Notes under the pieces: generated by a model
The model's input: only the letters and a program-made list of their open reading frames with translations
The model's database searches: none
What the model was told of the DNA's origin: nothing
In this document: positions 17,606-26,658 of the stretch, piece after piece
Numbering within the stretch: position 1 is the first letter of the stretch
How the letters are laid out: each line of letters begins with the position of its first letter
Made by a program: the position numbers and the translations under genes
Origin: Zobellella iuensis
GTDB lineage: Bacteria > Pseudomonadota > Gammaproteobacteria > Enterobacterales > Aeromonadaceae
Direction of reading: 5' to 3'
NCBI RefSeq assembly: GCF_016746085.1
Contig: NZ_JAERTZ010000001.1
Span: 46,099 to 110,098, forward strand
DNA: 64,000 bases

Positions 17606-19750
17606 ATGATGGACGATATTGAACGGCATGGGCTACCGGCATCCGCTTTCGGGGAGCAGTTACTCTCGGAAACGCTACTCTCCGAGGCGTTCGAACGGCT
17701 GCCCGACCCGCTCGGCCTGATCGAGGGTCCCTCGGTTCGGGAGATGCGGTTGATCGCCCTGAACGGCGCCGCCACCCGCATCGTGGGACTGACGCGGGAG
17801 CGTGCGCTCGGCCGTGGCCTGCAGCAACTGCTGCCGCCGTCCCGGCAAGACTGGTTTTTCGGCAGCCTGGCCCGTTGCCTGGCATCCGGCGAGGCGTGGA
17901 GCTACCGGACAACACTGGCGCTGCCGCAGGGACGGCGCTATTTGGAGGTTAGCCTGACACCGCTCGCCGCGTCGGCCGCCGGCCATCGGCGCGTGCTGTT
18001 GCACGGGCGCGACATTACCGATGTGCGCAGGTTGCAGGAGCAACTGGACAAGCATGAGCGGATATACCGGGCGGCGGTGGAGAGTTCGCATTACACCATT
18101 GCCCGCTACGACCGGCAGTGCCGGCGTGTTTTTGCCAATGCTGAATTCATTCGCTCAGCCGGGGTACCTTTGGCCGAGCTGTTGGACAAGACTCCGCTGG
18201 AGTATCCCGGCGGCCCGGCGATGGCGGCGTATCAGGGCGCGATACAGGCGGTGCTCGCCCAAGGGGGGCCGGACGAACACGAATTGCGCTGGCAGGACAG
18301 CAAGGGCTCGGAGCACTGTACCCTGATCAGGCTCACGCCCGAGTTCGATGAAGATGGCGAGGTGGTCAGCGTGCTCTCGGTGGGGCACGATATCACCGAG
18401 GCTGCCCGGTATCGGCACCATATCCATCGTCTGGCCTATTACGACACCCTCAGCGGATTGCCGAACCGGGAGCAGTTTTATACCCGGCTGCGGCAGATCC
18501 TCAGCCAGGCCGACACCCGCGAGGGCTGGGTCGGCCTGCTGCTGCTGGACCTCGATCGCTTCACGGTGATCAACGACAGCCTCGGCCATATCGCCGGCGA
18601 CACCCTGTTGCAGGAGACGGCAGGCCGTTTGTCGGAATACCTTGGCGACCGCGGTTTCGTCGCCCGCATGGGCGGGGACGAATTTGCCATCCTGCTGCCG
18701 GATCTCGATGGCCGGGAGGTGCTGAACGGTTGGGCCCGTGCGGTGCTCGAGCTGTTCGACGAGCCCTATCAGTTGATGGGGCGCGAGTTGGTCGTGTCGG
18801 CCAGCATCGGCATCGCGCTCTATCCCGACGACAGCCTGTCGGCCGACGACCTGATCAAGTATGCCGATTCCGCTCTGCACCACGTCAAGGACAATGGCCG
18901 TAACGGCTACGGTTTCTACGAACGCGGGCTGACCACCGGCCTGACCGAACGGATGTCGCTCGAGGCGGAGCTGCGCAAGGTGGTGGAACGCGGGGAACTG
19001 GAGCTCTATTACCAGCCCAAGGTCGACCTGCTGTGCGCGCGGAGCGCCGGTTGCGAAGCACTGCTGCGCTGGCGCCACCCGTCGCTGGGCCTGCTGACGC
19101 CGGATCGCTTCATCCGCATCGCCGAGGAAACGGGCATTATCGTCGAGATCGGTGGCTGGGTGCTGCGTACCGCCTGCGAGGCCGCGGTGCGCTGGAACCG
19201 GGGCGGCTGGGCGGATTTCACCGTGGCCGTCAACCTGTCCGTGCGCCAGTTCCTGGGGCATGACCTAGCCGGGGAAATCCAGGCCATACTGGCCGAAACC
19301 GGCTGCCGGCCGGAGTGGCTCGAACTGGAGATCACCGAGAACCTGCTGCTGGAGGATCGCGACGAAACCCGCGCGACGCTCGGGCAGTTGCGCGACCTCG
19401 GCCTGAAGCTGGCCATCGACGATTTCGGCACCGGCTATTCGGCGCTCAACTACCTGGCGCGCTTTCCGATCGACATCCTCAAAATCGACCGTTCCTTCGT
19501 CCAGGGCATCGGCCGGGACGAGAGCAGCGAAAAGCTGGTTCGGGGGATCGTCAGCCTCGCCCGCAGCCTGCATATACTGCTGGTGGCCGAAGGGGTGGAG
19601 ACTGCCGGGCAGGCGGCCTATCTGCAGCAGATAGGCTGTCACCTGGCCCAGGGCTATCTGTTCGCCAAGCCGCTGTCGGAGGAGCAACTGGTGTCCTGGT
19701 ACAAACAATATAGGCAGCAACCGCTGCCGGGAACCTTGGTGGAGCCTTGA
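17606..19750 (+). CDS. PAS-PAS-GGDEF-EAL cyclic-di-GMP protein
   Basis: 714-aa soluble signalling protein. Two PAS domains (about residues 20-140 and 145-265) are followed by a diguanylate cyclase domain with intact RMGGDEF (about 275-435) and a phosphodiesterase domain with EALLRW, ITENLLLED and DDFGTGYSALNYL (about 445-695). Both catalytic signatures are intact, so the net activity cannot be told from sequence. There are no membrane helices. The ATG at 17606 (followed by a second ATG) lies after AGGAGAGG. It probably links the island's sensing to motility or biofilm control. Confidence 0.93.
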   Translation: MMDDIERHGLPASAFGEQLLSETLLSEAFERLPDPLGLIEGPSVREMRLIALNGAATRIVGLTRERALGRGLQQLLPPSRQDWFFGSLARCLASGEAWSYRTTLALPQGRRYLEVSLTPLAASAAGHRRVLLHGRDITDVRRLQEQLDKHERIYRAAVESSHYTIARYDRQCRRVFANAEFIRSAGVPLAELLDKTPLEYPGGPAMAAYQGAIQAVLAQGGPDEHELRWQDSKGSEHCTLIRLTPEFDEDGEVVSVLSVGHDITEAARYRHHIHRLAYYDTLSGLPNREQFYTRLRQILSQADTREGWVGLLLLDLDRFTVINDSLGHIAGDTLLQETAGRLSEYLGDRGFVARMGGDEFAILLPDLDGREVLNGWARAVLELFDEPYQLMGRELVVSASIGIALYPDDSLSADDLIKYADSALHHVKDNGRNGYGFYERGLTTGLTERMSLEAELRKVVERGELELYYQPKVDLLCARSAGCEALLRWRHPSLGLLTPDRFIRIAEETGIIVEIGGWVLRTACEAAVRWNRGGWADFTVAVNLSVRQFLGHDLAGEIQAILAETGCRPEWLELEITENLLLEDRDETRATLGQLRDLGLKLAIDDFGTGYSALNYLARFPIDILKIDRSFVQGIGRDESSEKLVRGIVSLARSLHILLVAEGVETAGQAAYLQQIGCHLAQGYLFAKPLSEEQLVSWYKQYRQQPLPGTLVEP

Positions 19751-19830
19751 TGCACGCGGAGCCTATCAGCGAACGGGAGTTTGCCCAGTTCAGACCCCTT
19801 GCGCCGGCAACAACCAGGAGACAAAACCCG

Positions 19831-20019
19831 ATGTCGCGAAACAGGGTTCAGATTGTCGACGATTCCGCCGTGGTGCGGATGGTGCTGGCCGAGCGCCTGG
19901 AGCGGGATGCCGGCATTGAACTTGTGGGGAGCGCGGTGGAGCGGGCGGTCTCACTTGACGAGTTCCCGGGGGAAATCCTCGGTTTGTGCGGGATCCGGCA
20001 ACGGGAGGAGAGAACTTGA
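19831..20019 (+). pseudogene. Truncated CheB-type receiver fragment
   Basis: 62 codons starting at an ATG ten bases after AGGAG. The first 36 residues (MSRNRVQIVDDSAVVRMVLAERLERD and on) match the start of CheB receivers, including the acidic pair DD. The frame then diverges and stops before the phosphoacceptor position. It cannot form a receiver fold and is a remnant. It is the second CheB-like fragment of the island, after the gene at 16488. Confidence 0.6.
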
Positions 20020-20162
20020 CCCCGGCCAGGCAAGGGAGAATGATCGGTCAGAGAAGCTGGCGGGAGTGTCTTGCCGCGTTACCTGCCGGGCGTCGGTCGC
20101 GCTGGTGTTCTCGCGTTGTGTCAGGGAGGGCGGGTCGAGCCGCCGCGGCGGGGAGGCTGTAG

Positions 20163-22628
20163 ATGTATCAGGCGATATTCGCACAGTCACCGATGGGCAT
20201 GGTGGTGTTTGGCAACGGATGCCGGGTGGGCGAGTGCAACGCTGCCTTCGCCGGGCTGCTGGGTTATGGCGCCGCCGAGCTGGCGGGGCGTGATATGACC
20301 GTGCTGCTGCACCCCGATGATAGGGCGAGCTTTGTCGATGAGTGCGCCAGGACCGGCGAGGATGGCGGTGTCATCAAGCGACTGCTGCGTTACCTGCACC
20401 GTGATGGCGAGGTGTTGTCGGTAACGGCGATCACCACCCCACTGCGCGACGGCCGTGGCCGGTTGCTCGGCTTCCTGTCGCAGATCCAGGACGGCTCGGC
20501 CCTGACGCTGGCCGATATCGCCCTCGACCATATCCAGGAAGCGGTGTACCTGATCGATGCCCGGGGGCGCATCCGGGATGTCAACGGTGCGGCCTGCCGG
20601 GTGCTGGGTTACGGCCGCGACGAACTGCTTGCCATGACGGTACCCGATATAGACCCCAACTGTTCGAAGCGGTGGCTGGAGGAGAACTGGCAGCGTCAGC
20701 AGGAGCCTGGGTATTCGATTGACACCATAAAAACTCTGCACCGTACCCGGGACGGGCGTTTGGTGCCGGTGGAGCTCAGCTGTGTGTTCCTGGAGCATGA
20801 GGGGGAGCGGTACAGCTTGGCGCTGGCGCGGGATATCACCGAACGCGCGTTGCTGGAGCAGGCCCAACTGGAGAGCGAACAGCGCTACCGCGATATATTC
20901 GACAATTCGCTGGATGCGCTCTTCCTGCTCGAGGTGACCGAAGACGGCCGTTTTCGCAACCTGGCGGTCAACCCCGCCTTCGAGCGGGCCGTGGGCATGT
21001 CGCGGGAGCAGTTGATCGGCAGGACCACCGATGAAACGGTACCGGCGGAGGCTGCGGCCAAGGCCAATGCCAAGTACCGGCGCTGCGTGGACGCCGGCGC
21101 CGTCGTCGACGAAGAGATCGAGCTCGAGCTGCCCGCCGGCCGGCGGTTTTTCCAGTACACGCTGATCCCGGTGCACGATGCTTACGGCCGGATCCACCGT
21201 ATCGTCGGCATCATCCGCGACATCACCGAACGCAAGCGGGCGGAGCGGTTGTTGCTTGAGCGGGAGCAGGAGTTCCGTGCCCTGGTCGAGCATTCACCGG
21301 ACGGGGTGGTGCGCTACGATCGTCGGGGGCGGAGGCTCTATGTGAATCCGGTTGTCGAGCGGCGGCTGGGGGTGCCGGCGGCAAGCCTTATCGGCAAGAG
21401 CCTGGCGGAGGCCGCGCCCGGGCACTTGGGTGACAGCTATCGGCGCCACCTGCAGCAGGTGCTGGATAGCGGCCTCGAGGCTCGGGCTCAGATACAGGGG
21501 GTGGCGGCGGATGGCCGGCTGAGGTTCTTCGATCTCAGCTTAGTGCCGGAATTCGATCCGGACGGAAAGCTCGCCTCTGTCCTCGCCGTGGGCCGCGACA
21601 TCACGGCACTCAAGGAAGCCGAGAGCCAGTGGCGTACCCTGGTGGAGAACTCGCCCGATTTTATCGGGCGTTACGCCAACAGCGGCCGTATCCTCTATCT
21701 CAATCCTTCGCTGTGCCGTTGGCTGGGCGTCTCGCTGGAAGAGGTGGCGGGCAAAGCGTCGGCCGAGGTGCTGGCAAATGCGCCCATGTTCGACCGCTTC
21801 GCCGCCTGTATCCGGGAGACCGTCGCCAGCGGCCTGCCGTCCGAGCGGGAATTCCATTTCGAGTCACTCCGGCAATGGCACCTGATCCGTTTCGTTCCAG
21901 AATGTGACGACGAGGGACGTGTCATGAGCGTATTGGCGATCGGGCGGGATATCACCTGCCTGAAGGAGAGTGACCGGCAACTGCGCGAATCCCGCGCTCA
22001 CCGTGAAGCGGAGCTGGAAGCCGAACGCAAACGCATCGCCAGGGAAGTCCATGACGAATTGGGGCAACTGCTGACCGCGCTGCGCCTGAACCTGAACCTG
22101 GCGTGCCGTCAGTTCGGAGGGGGCAGCCCCGAATTGCCCAGGCGCATCGGGGAGATGAAGGGCCTGGTCGACCGTACCATAAGTGCGGTGCGCTCCATCG
22201 CCACCGAGTTGCGGCCGGCGGCCCTCGACATGGGGATCTCCTCGGCGTTGGAGTGGCTGGCGGACGAGTTCAGCCGAAACACCGGCATCCGCTGCGGGCT
22301 GGCTGTCGACGACGGGATCGAGCTGGACGAGGAGCGTTCGATCGGGGTCTTCCGGGTGGCCCAGGAATCGCTGACCAATGTGGCGCGCCATGCCGGTGCC
22401 AAAGCGGTCGAGCTCAGCTTGCACCGGCTGGCGGACGCCTGCCGGCTGACCGTCAGGGATGACGGTGTCGGCTTCGATCCCGCCGGCAGGACGGGCTATG
22501 GGCTTATCGGCATGCGGGAACGCGCGCTGATGCTGGGGGGCGAACTGGTGGTCTCCAGCCTGCCCCGGCGGGGCACCCAGCTGCAACTGGAGATACCGCT
22601 GGTTCGCCGGCCGGAGAGAACGCCCTGA
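20163..22628 (+). CDS. Soluble multi-PAS histidine kinase, NarX/DegS type
   Basis: 821-aa cytoplasmic sensor kinase. About five PAS domains run in series (starting near residues 1, 118, 238, 365 and 487). They are followed by a HisKA_3 dimerisation/phosphoacceptor segment (KRIAREVHDELGQLLTALRL) and an ATPase domain (QESLTNVARHAGA, DDGVGFDP, GYGLIGMRERA). There are no membrane helices, so the signal is intracellular, for example redox, oxygen or a small ligand. This kinase class pairs with NarL/FixJ regulators, and two follow directly. The first overlaps or abuts the kinase stop. Confidence 0.93.
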   Translation: MYQAIFAQSPMGMVVFGNGCRVGECNAAFAGLLGYGAAELAGRDMTVLLHPDDRASFVDECARTGEDGGVIKRLLRYLHRDGEVLSVTAITTPLRDGRGRLLGFLSQIQDGSALTLADIALDHIQEAVYLIDARGRIRDVNGAACRVLGYGRDELLAMTVPDIDPNCSKRWLEENWQRQQEPGYSIDTIKTLHRTRDGRLVPVELSCVFLEHEGERYSLALARDITERALLEQAQLESEQRYRDIFDNSLDALFLLEVTEDGRFRNLAVNPAFERAVGMSREQLIGRTTDETVPAEAAAKANAKYRRCVDAGAVVDEEIELELPAGRRFFQYTLIPVHDAYGRIHRIVGIIRDITERKRAERLLLEREQEFRALVEHSPDGVVRYDRRGRRLYVNPVVERRLGVPAASLIGKSLAEAAPGHLGDSYRRHLQQVLDSGLEARAQIQGVAADGRLRFFDLSLVPEFDPDGKLASVLAVGRDITALKEAESQWRTLVENSPDFIGRYANSGRILYLNPSLCRWLGVSLEEVAGKASAEVLANAPMFDRFAACIRETVASGLPSEREFHFESLRQWHLIRFVPECDDEGRVMSVLAIGRDITCLKESDRQLRESRAHREAELEAERKRIAREVHDELGQLLTALRLNLNLACRQFGGGSPELPRRIGEMKGLVDRTISAVRSIATELRPAALDMGISSALEWLADEFSRNTGIRCGLAVDDGIELDEERSIGVFRVAQESLTNVARHAGAKAVELSLHRLADACRLTVRDDGVGFDPAGRTGYGLIGMRERALMLGGELVVSSLPRRGTQLQLEIPLVRRPERTP

Positions 22629-23251
22629 TCCGGTTGCTGATAGCCGACGACCATACCCTGGTTCGGGAGAGCCTGAAACGACTGTTTTCCGGTACCCGGG
22701 ATATCGTCGTGGCCGGCGAGGCGAGCAGCGGCGACCGGGTACTGGAACTGTTGCGCCCCGGCGGGTTCGATCTGTTGCTGCTCGATGTATCGATGCCGGG
22801 CCTGAGCGGCGAGGAACTGATGCGGCGGGTGCACCGCCGCCTGCCGGAGCTGCCGATCCTGGTGCTCAGTATGTACGACGAGCCTCGGGTGGTGCGGCGC
22901 AAGCTGAAGGCCGGGGCCGCCGGCTACCTGACGAAGGACAGCGAGCCGGAGGTGCTGCTGGCGGCGGTGCGTAAGGTGGCGGCCGGTGGACGCTTCATCG
23001 GCCAGGCGCTGGCTGAACGGATCGCCTTCGAGGCGCAGTCGGAGCTGGTGTCGTTGCTGTTCGAGCGGCTCAGCAGGCGTGAGCGGCAGGTGCTGCGGCT
23101 GCTGGTCGAGGGCCACAGTCTGCGCGATATCGCGGCCAGGCTGGTGATCAGCCACAAGACGGTCAGCAGTCACAAGGCCCGGCTGATGCAAAAGCTGGAG
23201 GTCGACAGCGACGCCGAATTGATCCGCCTCGCATTTCGGAACCGTATTTGA
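22625..23251 (+). CDS. NarL/FixJ response regulator 1, probable non-ATG start
   Basis: About 208 aa. Receiver domain with acidic ADDH, phosphoacceptor in LLLLDVSMPG and switch lysine in YLTKDS, then a LuxR-type helix-turn-helix (SRRERQVLRLLVEGHSLRDIA, VISHKTVSSHKARLMQKL). No ATG or GTG lies at the expected N-terminus. The paralogue starts MIRLLMAEDH, and the equivalent codon here is CTG at 22625, overlapping the kinase stop as CTGA; a TTG lies at 22634. Start is therefore uncertain and probably coupled to kinase translation. Confidence 0.87.
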   Translation: MIRLLIADDHTLVRESLKRLFSGTRDIVVAGEASSGDRVLELLRPGGFDLLLLDVSMPGLSGEELMRRVHRRLPELPILVLSMYDEPRVVRRKLKAGAAGYLTKDSEPEVLLAAVRKVAAGGRFIGQALAERIAFEAQSELVSLLFERLSRRERQVLRLLVEGHSLRDIAARLVISHKTVSSHKARLMQKLEVDSDAELIRLAFRNRI

Positions 23252-23381
23252 GGGCGGTTGGCCGGAGCACCTTGGCGACGGGAAGCGCCCTGAGGCATGA
23301 TGGGAGCGACCCCGCATGCCCCGGGCGATGGAACGCCTTGGCGTCAGACTAAGTACCGATAACGAGAGCGAGAGAACCGGG

Positions 23382-24014
23382 ATGATTCGATTGTTGATGG
23401 CGGAGGACCATACCCTGGTCCGGGAGGGACTGAAGCAGCTGTTTGCCGAGGCTGGCGGGTTGACGGTGGCCGGCGAGGCGACCGACGGCGGCCAGGTGCT
23501 GGAATTGTTGCGGCGCGGATGTTTCGATCTGCTGTTGCTGGATGTCTCCATGCCGGGCTTGAGCGGCGAGGAGCTGATCAATTGTATTCGCTCCCGGTAT
23601 CCGTCGTTGCCGATACTGGTGCTCAGCATGCACAATGAACCGCAGATCGTCCGGCGTACCCTGCAGGCGGGCGCGTCCGGCTACCTCACCAAGGACTGCG
23701 ATCCGGACACACTGCTGGTGGCAATCCACCGCCTGGCCGATGGGGGGCGTTTCATCGCTCCCGAACTGGCGGAGCATGTCGTCTTCGATATGAGCGCCGA
23801 CCTGTCACCTATTCTCCATGAACGGCTTACCGACCGGGAGCAGCAAGTGCTGCAACTGTTGGTCAAGGGTCACAGCCTGAAGGATATCGCCTCCCGGCTG
23901 GTGATCAGCCACAAGACGGTCAGTACCCACAAGACTCGCCTGATGAAGAAAATGAATATGGCCAACAATGCCGAACTGATCCGTTATTGCGTGGCCGAAG
24001 GGCTGGTCGGATAA
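23382..24014 (+). CDS. NarL/FixJ response regulator 2
   Basis: 210-aa paralogue of the preceding regulator: receiver (MAEDHTLVREGLKQLF, LLLLDVSMPGLSGEEL, YLTKDC) followed by a LuxR-type helix-turn-helix (DREQQVLQLLVKGHSLKDIA, VISHKTVSTHKTRLMKKM). Phosphoacceptor and switch residues are intact. The ATG at 23382 starts the receiver; an upstream in-frame ATG at 23316 would add an unrelated 22 residues. It lies 130 bases after regulator 1. Together they are the best candidates to bind the island palindromes. Confidence 0.9.
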   Translation: MIRLLMAEDHTLVREGLKQLFAEAGGLTVAGEATDGGQVLELLRRGCFDLLLLDVSMPGLSGEELINCIRSRYPSLPILVLSMHNEPQIVRRTLQAGASGYLTKDCDPDTLLVAIHRLADGGRFIAPELAEHVVFDMSADLSPILHERLTDREQQVLQLLVKGHSLKDIASRLVISHKTVSTHKTRLMKKMNMANNAELIRYCVAEGLVG

Positions 24015-24066
24015 CTCAGACCCGATTCCAAGATGTTTTTCTCCCACAAGGAGCTATGCGGCTCAT

Positions 24067-24084
24067 GTAAGGAAAATCTCCTGC
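24067..24084. promoter_or_regulatory. Weak fifth palindrome-like site
   Basis: GTAAGGAAAATCTCCTGC; its reverse complement shares ATTTTCCTTAC with copy 2 but the other arm is shifted by two bases. The surrounding bases lack the conserved downstream block. It lies between convergent genes, so it may be chance. Confidence 0.25.
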
Positions 24085-24144
24085 GGTATTGGGCATGGCA
24101 TGCTGTCCCCGATTTCAGGTGGTCAGTCGGCGTAGGCAGTAGGC

Positions 24145-25149
24145 CTATTCCCGCTCGGCGCTGGCGGTGAGCAGGGCGGCCTTTTCCTCGGGGCTGATAA
24201 AGGCCATCTGCAGGGCGTTTTCCTGGCACTGGCGGGTCTGGGCGGCACTGAGGCCGGCGCGGGCCGCCGCGTCCGTGTATTCGTGGCGCAGCTCTATGCC
24301 TTCCACCGCCGGATCGTCGGTGTTGAGGCAGGCGAGCACGCCTTTTGCCAGGAAGCGGTGGATGGGATGGGCGGCGATATCCGCCACAGTGCTGGTCTGC
24401 AGGTTGGAGGTGAGGCAGGATTCGATGCCGATGCGGTGCTCGGCCAGGTAGTCGAGCAGGCGTTCGTCTTCCACCGCCTTGACGCCGTGGCCGATGCGCT
24501 CGGCGCCCAGGGTCTGGATGGCCTGCCAGATGCTGTCGCTGCCGGCCGCCTCGCCGGCGTGCACCGTGATGTGCAGACCGGCGTCCCTTACCCGTTTGAA
24601 GTGGTCGTTGAACAGCTCGCCGGGAAAGCCCAGCTCGTCACCGGCCAGGTCCATGGCCACCAGCTTGTCTCTGTGGGCCAGGCAGGCGGCCAGTTCCCGC
24701 TCGCAGGCGGCCTGGCCGAAGGTGCGGCTCATGATGCCGATCAGTTTCACCGGTATGCCGAAGTCGCGCCGGCCGGCGGCCACCCCGTCGATCACCGCTT
24801 CCACTACCCCCTGGGGATCCAGGTTATGGTTCATGGCCATGTAGCCGGGGCTGAAGCGCAGCTCGGCGTAGTCGATGCCGGCCAGTTGCAGATCTTCGAC
24901 GTTCTCGTAGGCCACCCGGCGGCAGGCGTCGTAGCTGCCCAGCACCTTGACGCCCCAGTCCAGCTTGGCGAGGAAGGACACCAGATCCGGGGCGTTGTCC
25001 AGCACCTGCACATGGGGGCGCAGCCCTTCCAGGGTGGTGGCGGGCAGCACCATGCCGAAGGCCTGGCCCAGGTCCAGTATGGTGGCGGGCCGGATGTTGC
25101 CGTCCAGGTGGCGGTGCAGGTCGAGCAGGGGCAGGCTGGGATCTATCAT
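24145..25149 (-). CDS. add: Adenosine deaminase
   Basis: 334-aa purine salvage enzyme converting adenosine to inosine. Metal-binding and catalytic motifs are present: [11 protein letters not shown] at the N-terminus, [11 protein letters not shown], the catalytic region [11 protein letters not shown], and [17 protein letters not shown]. Length is normal for the bacterial enzyme. It stands between the signalling island and glnG on the minus strand. Confidence 0.94.
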   Translation of the reverse strand: MIDPSLPLLDLHRHLDGNIRPATILDLGQAFGMVLPATTLEGLRPHVQVLDNAPDLVSFLAKLDWGVKVLGSYDACRRVAYENVEDLQLAGIDYAELRFSPGYMAMNHNLDPQGVVEAVIDGVAAGRRDFGIPVKLIGIMSRTFGQAACERELAACLAHRDKLVAMDLAGDELGFPGELFNDHFKRVRDAGLHITVHAGEAAGSDSIWQAIQTLGAERIGHGVKAVEDERLLDYLAEHRIGIESCLTSNLQTSTVADIAAHPIHRFLAKGVLACLNTDDPAVEGIELRHEYTDAAARAGLSAAQTRQCQENALQMAFISPEEKAALLTASAERE

Positions 25150-25221
25150 GGCATCTTCCTTTTCTGGTCTGGGCCATCGCCGGGGCGGACACCGGCGATG
25201 GCCAAGGGATCGAGATAAATG

Positions 25222-26649
25222 CTAATCCTCTATCAGACTGTCGTCACCATGCAACTCTTTTAACTTTCGGGTCAAGGTATTGCGGCCCCAGCCCAGCAGC
25301 CGGGCCGCCTCCTGCTTGTGGCCCTGGGTGTGGGCGAGGGCGCAGTCGAGCAGGATGCGCTCGAACTCGGGCTGGGCGTCGGCCAGCAGGTCCTGCTTGC
25401 CCTTGGCCAGGGACTGCCGGGCCCAGTCCTGCAAGGCCTGGCGCCAGTCCTGGCTGCCGGCGTCCTTTTCTTTCTCCCGCTCCTTCTGCATCAGCTCCGG
25501 CGGCAGGTCGGCGATCAGCACCTCCTGGCCCGAGGCCATCACCGTCAGCCAGCGACACACGTTCTCCAGCTGGCGCACGTTGCCCGGCCAGGACAGGGAC
25601 TGCAGGTAGACCTGGGTGTCCGGGTGCAGGCTCTTGGCTTCCACCGCCAGCTCCTTGGCGGCGCGCATCAAAAAATGGCGGGCCAGCTTGGGCACGTCCT
25701 CGCGGCGGTCTTTCAGCGCCGGCATATGGATGCGGATCACGTTGAGCCGGTGGAACAGGTCTTCGCGGAAGTCGCCGTCCTCCACCTTCTTCTCCAGATC
25801 CTGGTGGGTGGCGGCGATGATGCGCACGTCCACCTTGATCGGCTGGTGGCCGCCCACCCGGTAGAACTGGCCATCGGCCAGCACCCGCAGCAGCCGGGTC
25901 TGGATATCCAGCGGCATGTCGCCGATTTCGTCGAGGAAGAGGGTGCCGCCGTCGGCCTGCTCGAAGCGACCCTGGCGGATGCTGTTGGCGCCGGTAAAGG
26001 CCCCCTTCTCGTGGCCGAACAGTTCCGATTCGATCAGATCCTTGGGGATGGCGGCCATGTTCAGCGCGATAAAGGGATTCTGGGCCCGGGGGCTGTGCTT
26101 GTGCAGGGCGTGGGCCACCAGCTCCTTGCCGGTGCCGCTCTGGCCGTTGATCAGCACCGAGATGGAGGAGCGGGCCAGGCGGCCGATGGCGCGGAACACC
26201 TCCTGCATGGCCTGGGCTTCGCCGATGATCTCGGGGGTGTTGAGGCTGTCCGCGACCGGCGCCTTGCCCTTGCTCTTGCTCTCCTTGATATGGGCCATGG
26301 CCCGTTGCACCAGGGCCACGGCGTCGTCGATATCGAAGGGTTTGGGCAGGTACTCGAAGGCACCGTGCTGGTAGGCGCTGACCGCGCTGTCCAGGTCGGA
26401 GTGGGCGGTCATGATGATGATCGGCAGCTGCGGTGCCTGCTTGTGGATAGCGTTGAGCAGGGTCAAGCCGTCCATGCCGCCCATGCGGATATCGGACACC
26501 ACCACGCTGGGCTTGCCCTGCGGCAGGGCGGCCAGCACGCTTTCACCGTCGGCAAAACTGTGGCAGCGGAAGCCCGCCTGGCCCAGTGCCCGCTCCAATA
26601 CCCAGCGGATAGAGCTGTCGTCATCGACTATCCATACCAGTTCAGCCAT
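25222..26649 (-). CDS. glnG: Nitrogen regulation response regulator NtrC
   Basis: 475-aa sigma-54 activator. Receiver domain with phosphoacceptor in VVVSDIRMGGMDG and KPFD switch; AAA+ domain with Walker A GQSGTGKE, GAFTGA loop contacting sigma-54, and Walker B GGTLFLDEIGDMP; C-terminal Fis-type helix-turn-helix (ARLLGWGRNTLTRKLKEL). Phosphorylated NtrC activates glnA and other nitrogen-scavenging genes. It lies 9 bases after glnL on the same strand. Confidence 0.97.
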   Translation of the reverse strand: MAELVWIVDDDSSIRWVLERALGQAGFRCHSFADGESVLAALPQGKPSVVVSDIRMGGMDGLTLLNAIHKQAPQLPIIIMTAHSDLDSAVSAYQHGAFEYLPKPFDIDDAVALVQRAMAHIKESKSKGKAPVADSLNTPEIIGEAQAMQEVFRAIGRLARSSISVLINGQSGTGKELVAHALHKHSPRAQNPFIALNMAAIPKDLIESELFGHEKGAFTGANSIRQGRFEQADGGTLFLDEIGDMPLDIQTRLLRVLADGQFYRVGGHQPIKVDVRIIAATHQDLEKKVEDGDFREDLFHRLNVIRIHMPALKDRREDVPKLARHFLMRAAKELAVEAKSLHPDTQVYLQSLSWPGNVRQLENVCRWLTVMASGQEVLIADLPPELMQKEREKEKDAGSQDWRQALQDWARQSLAKGKQDLLADAQPEFERILLDCALAHTQGHKQEAARLLGWGRNTLTRKLKELHGDDSLIED

Positions 26650-26658
26650 ACATGTCTC

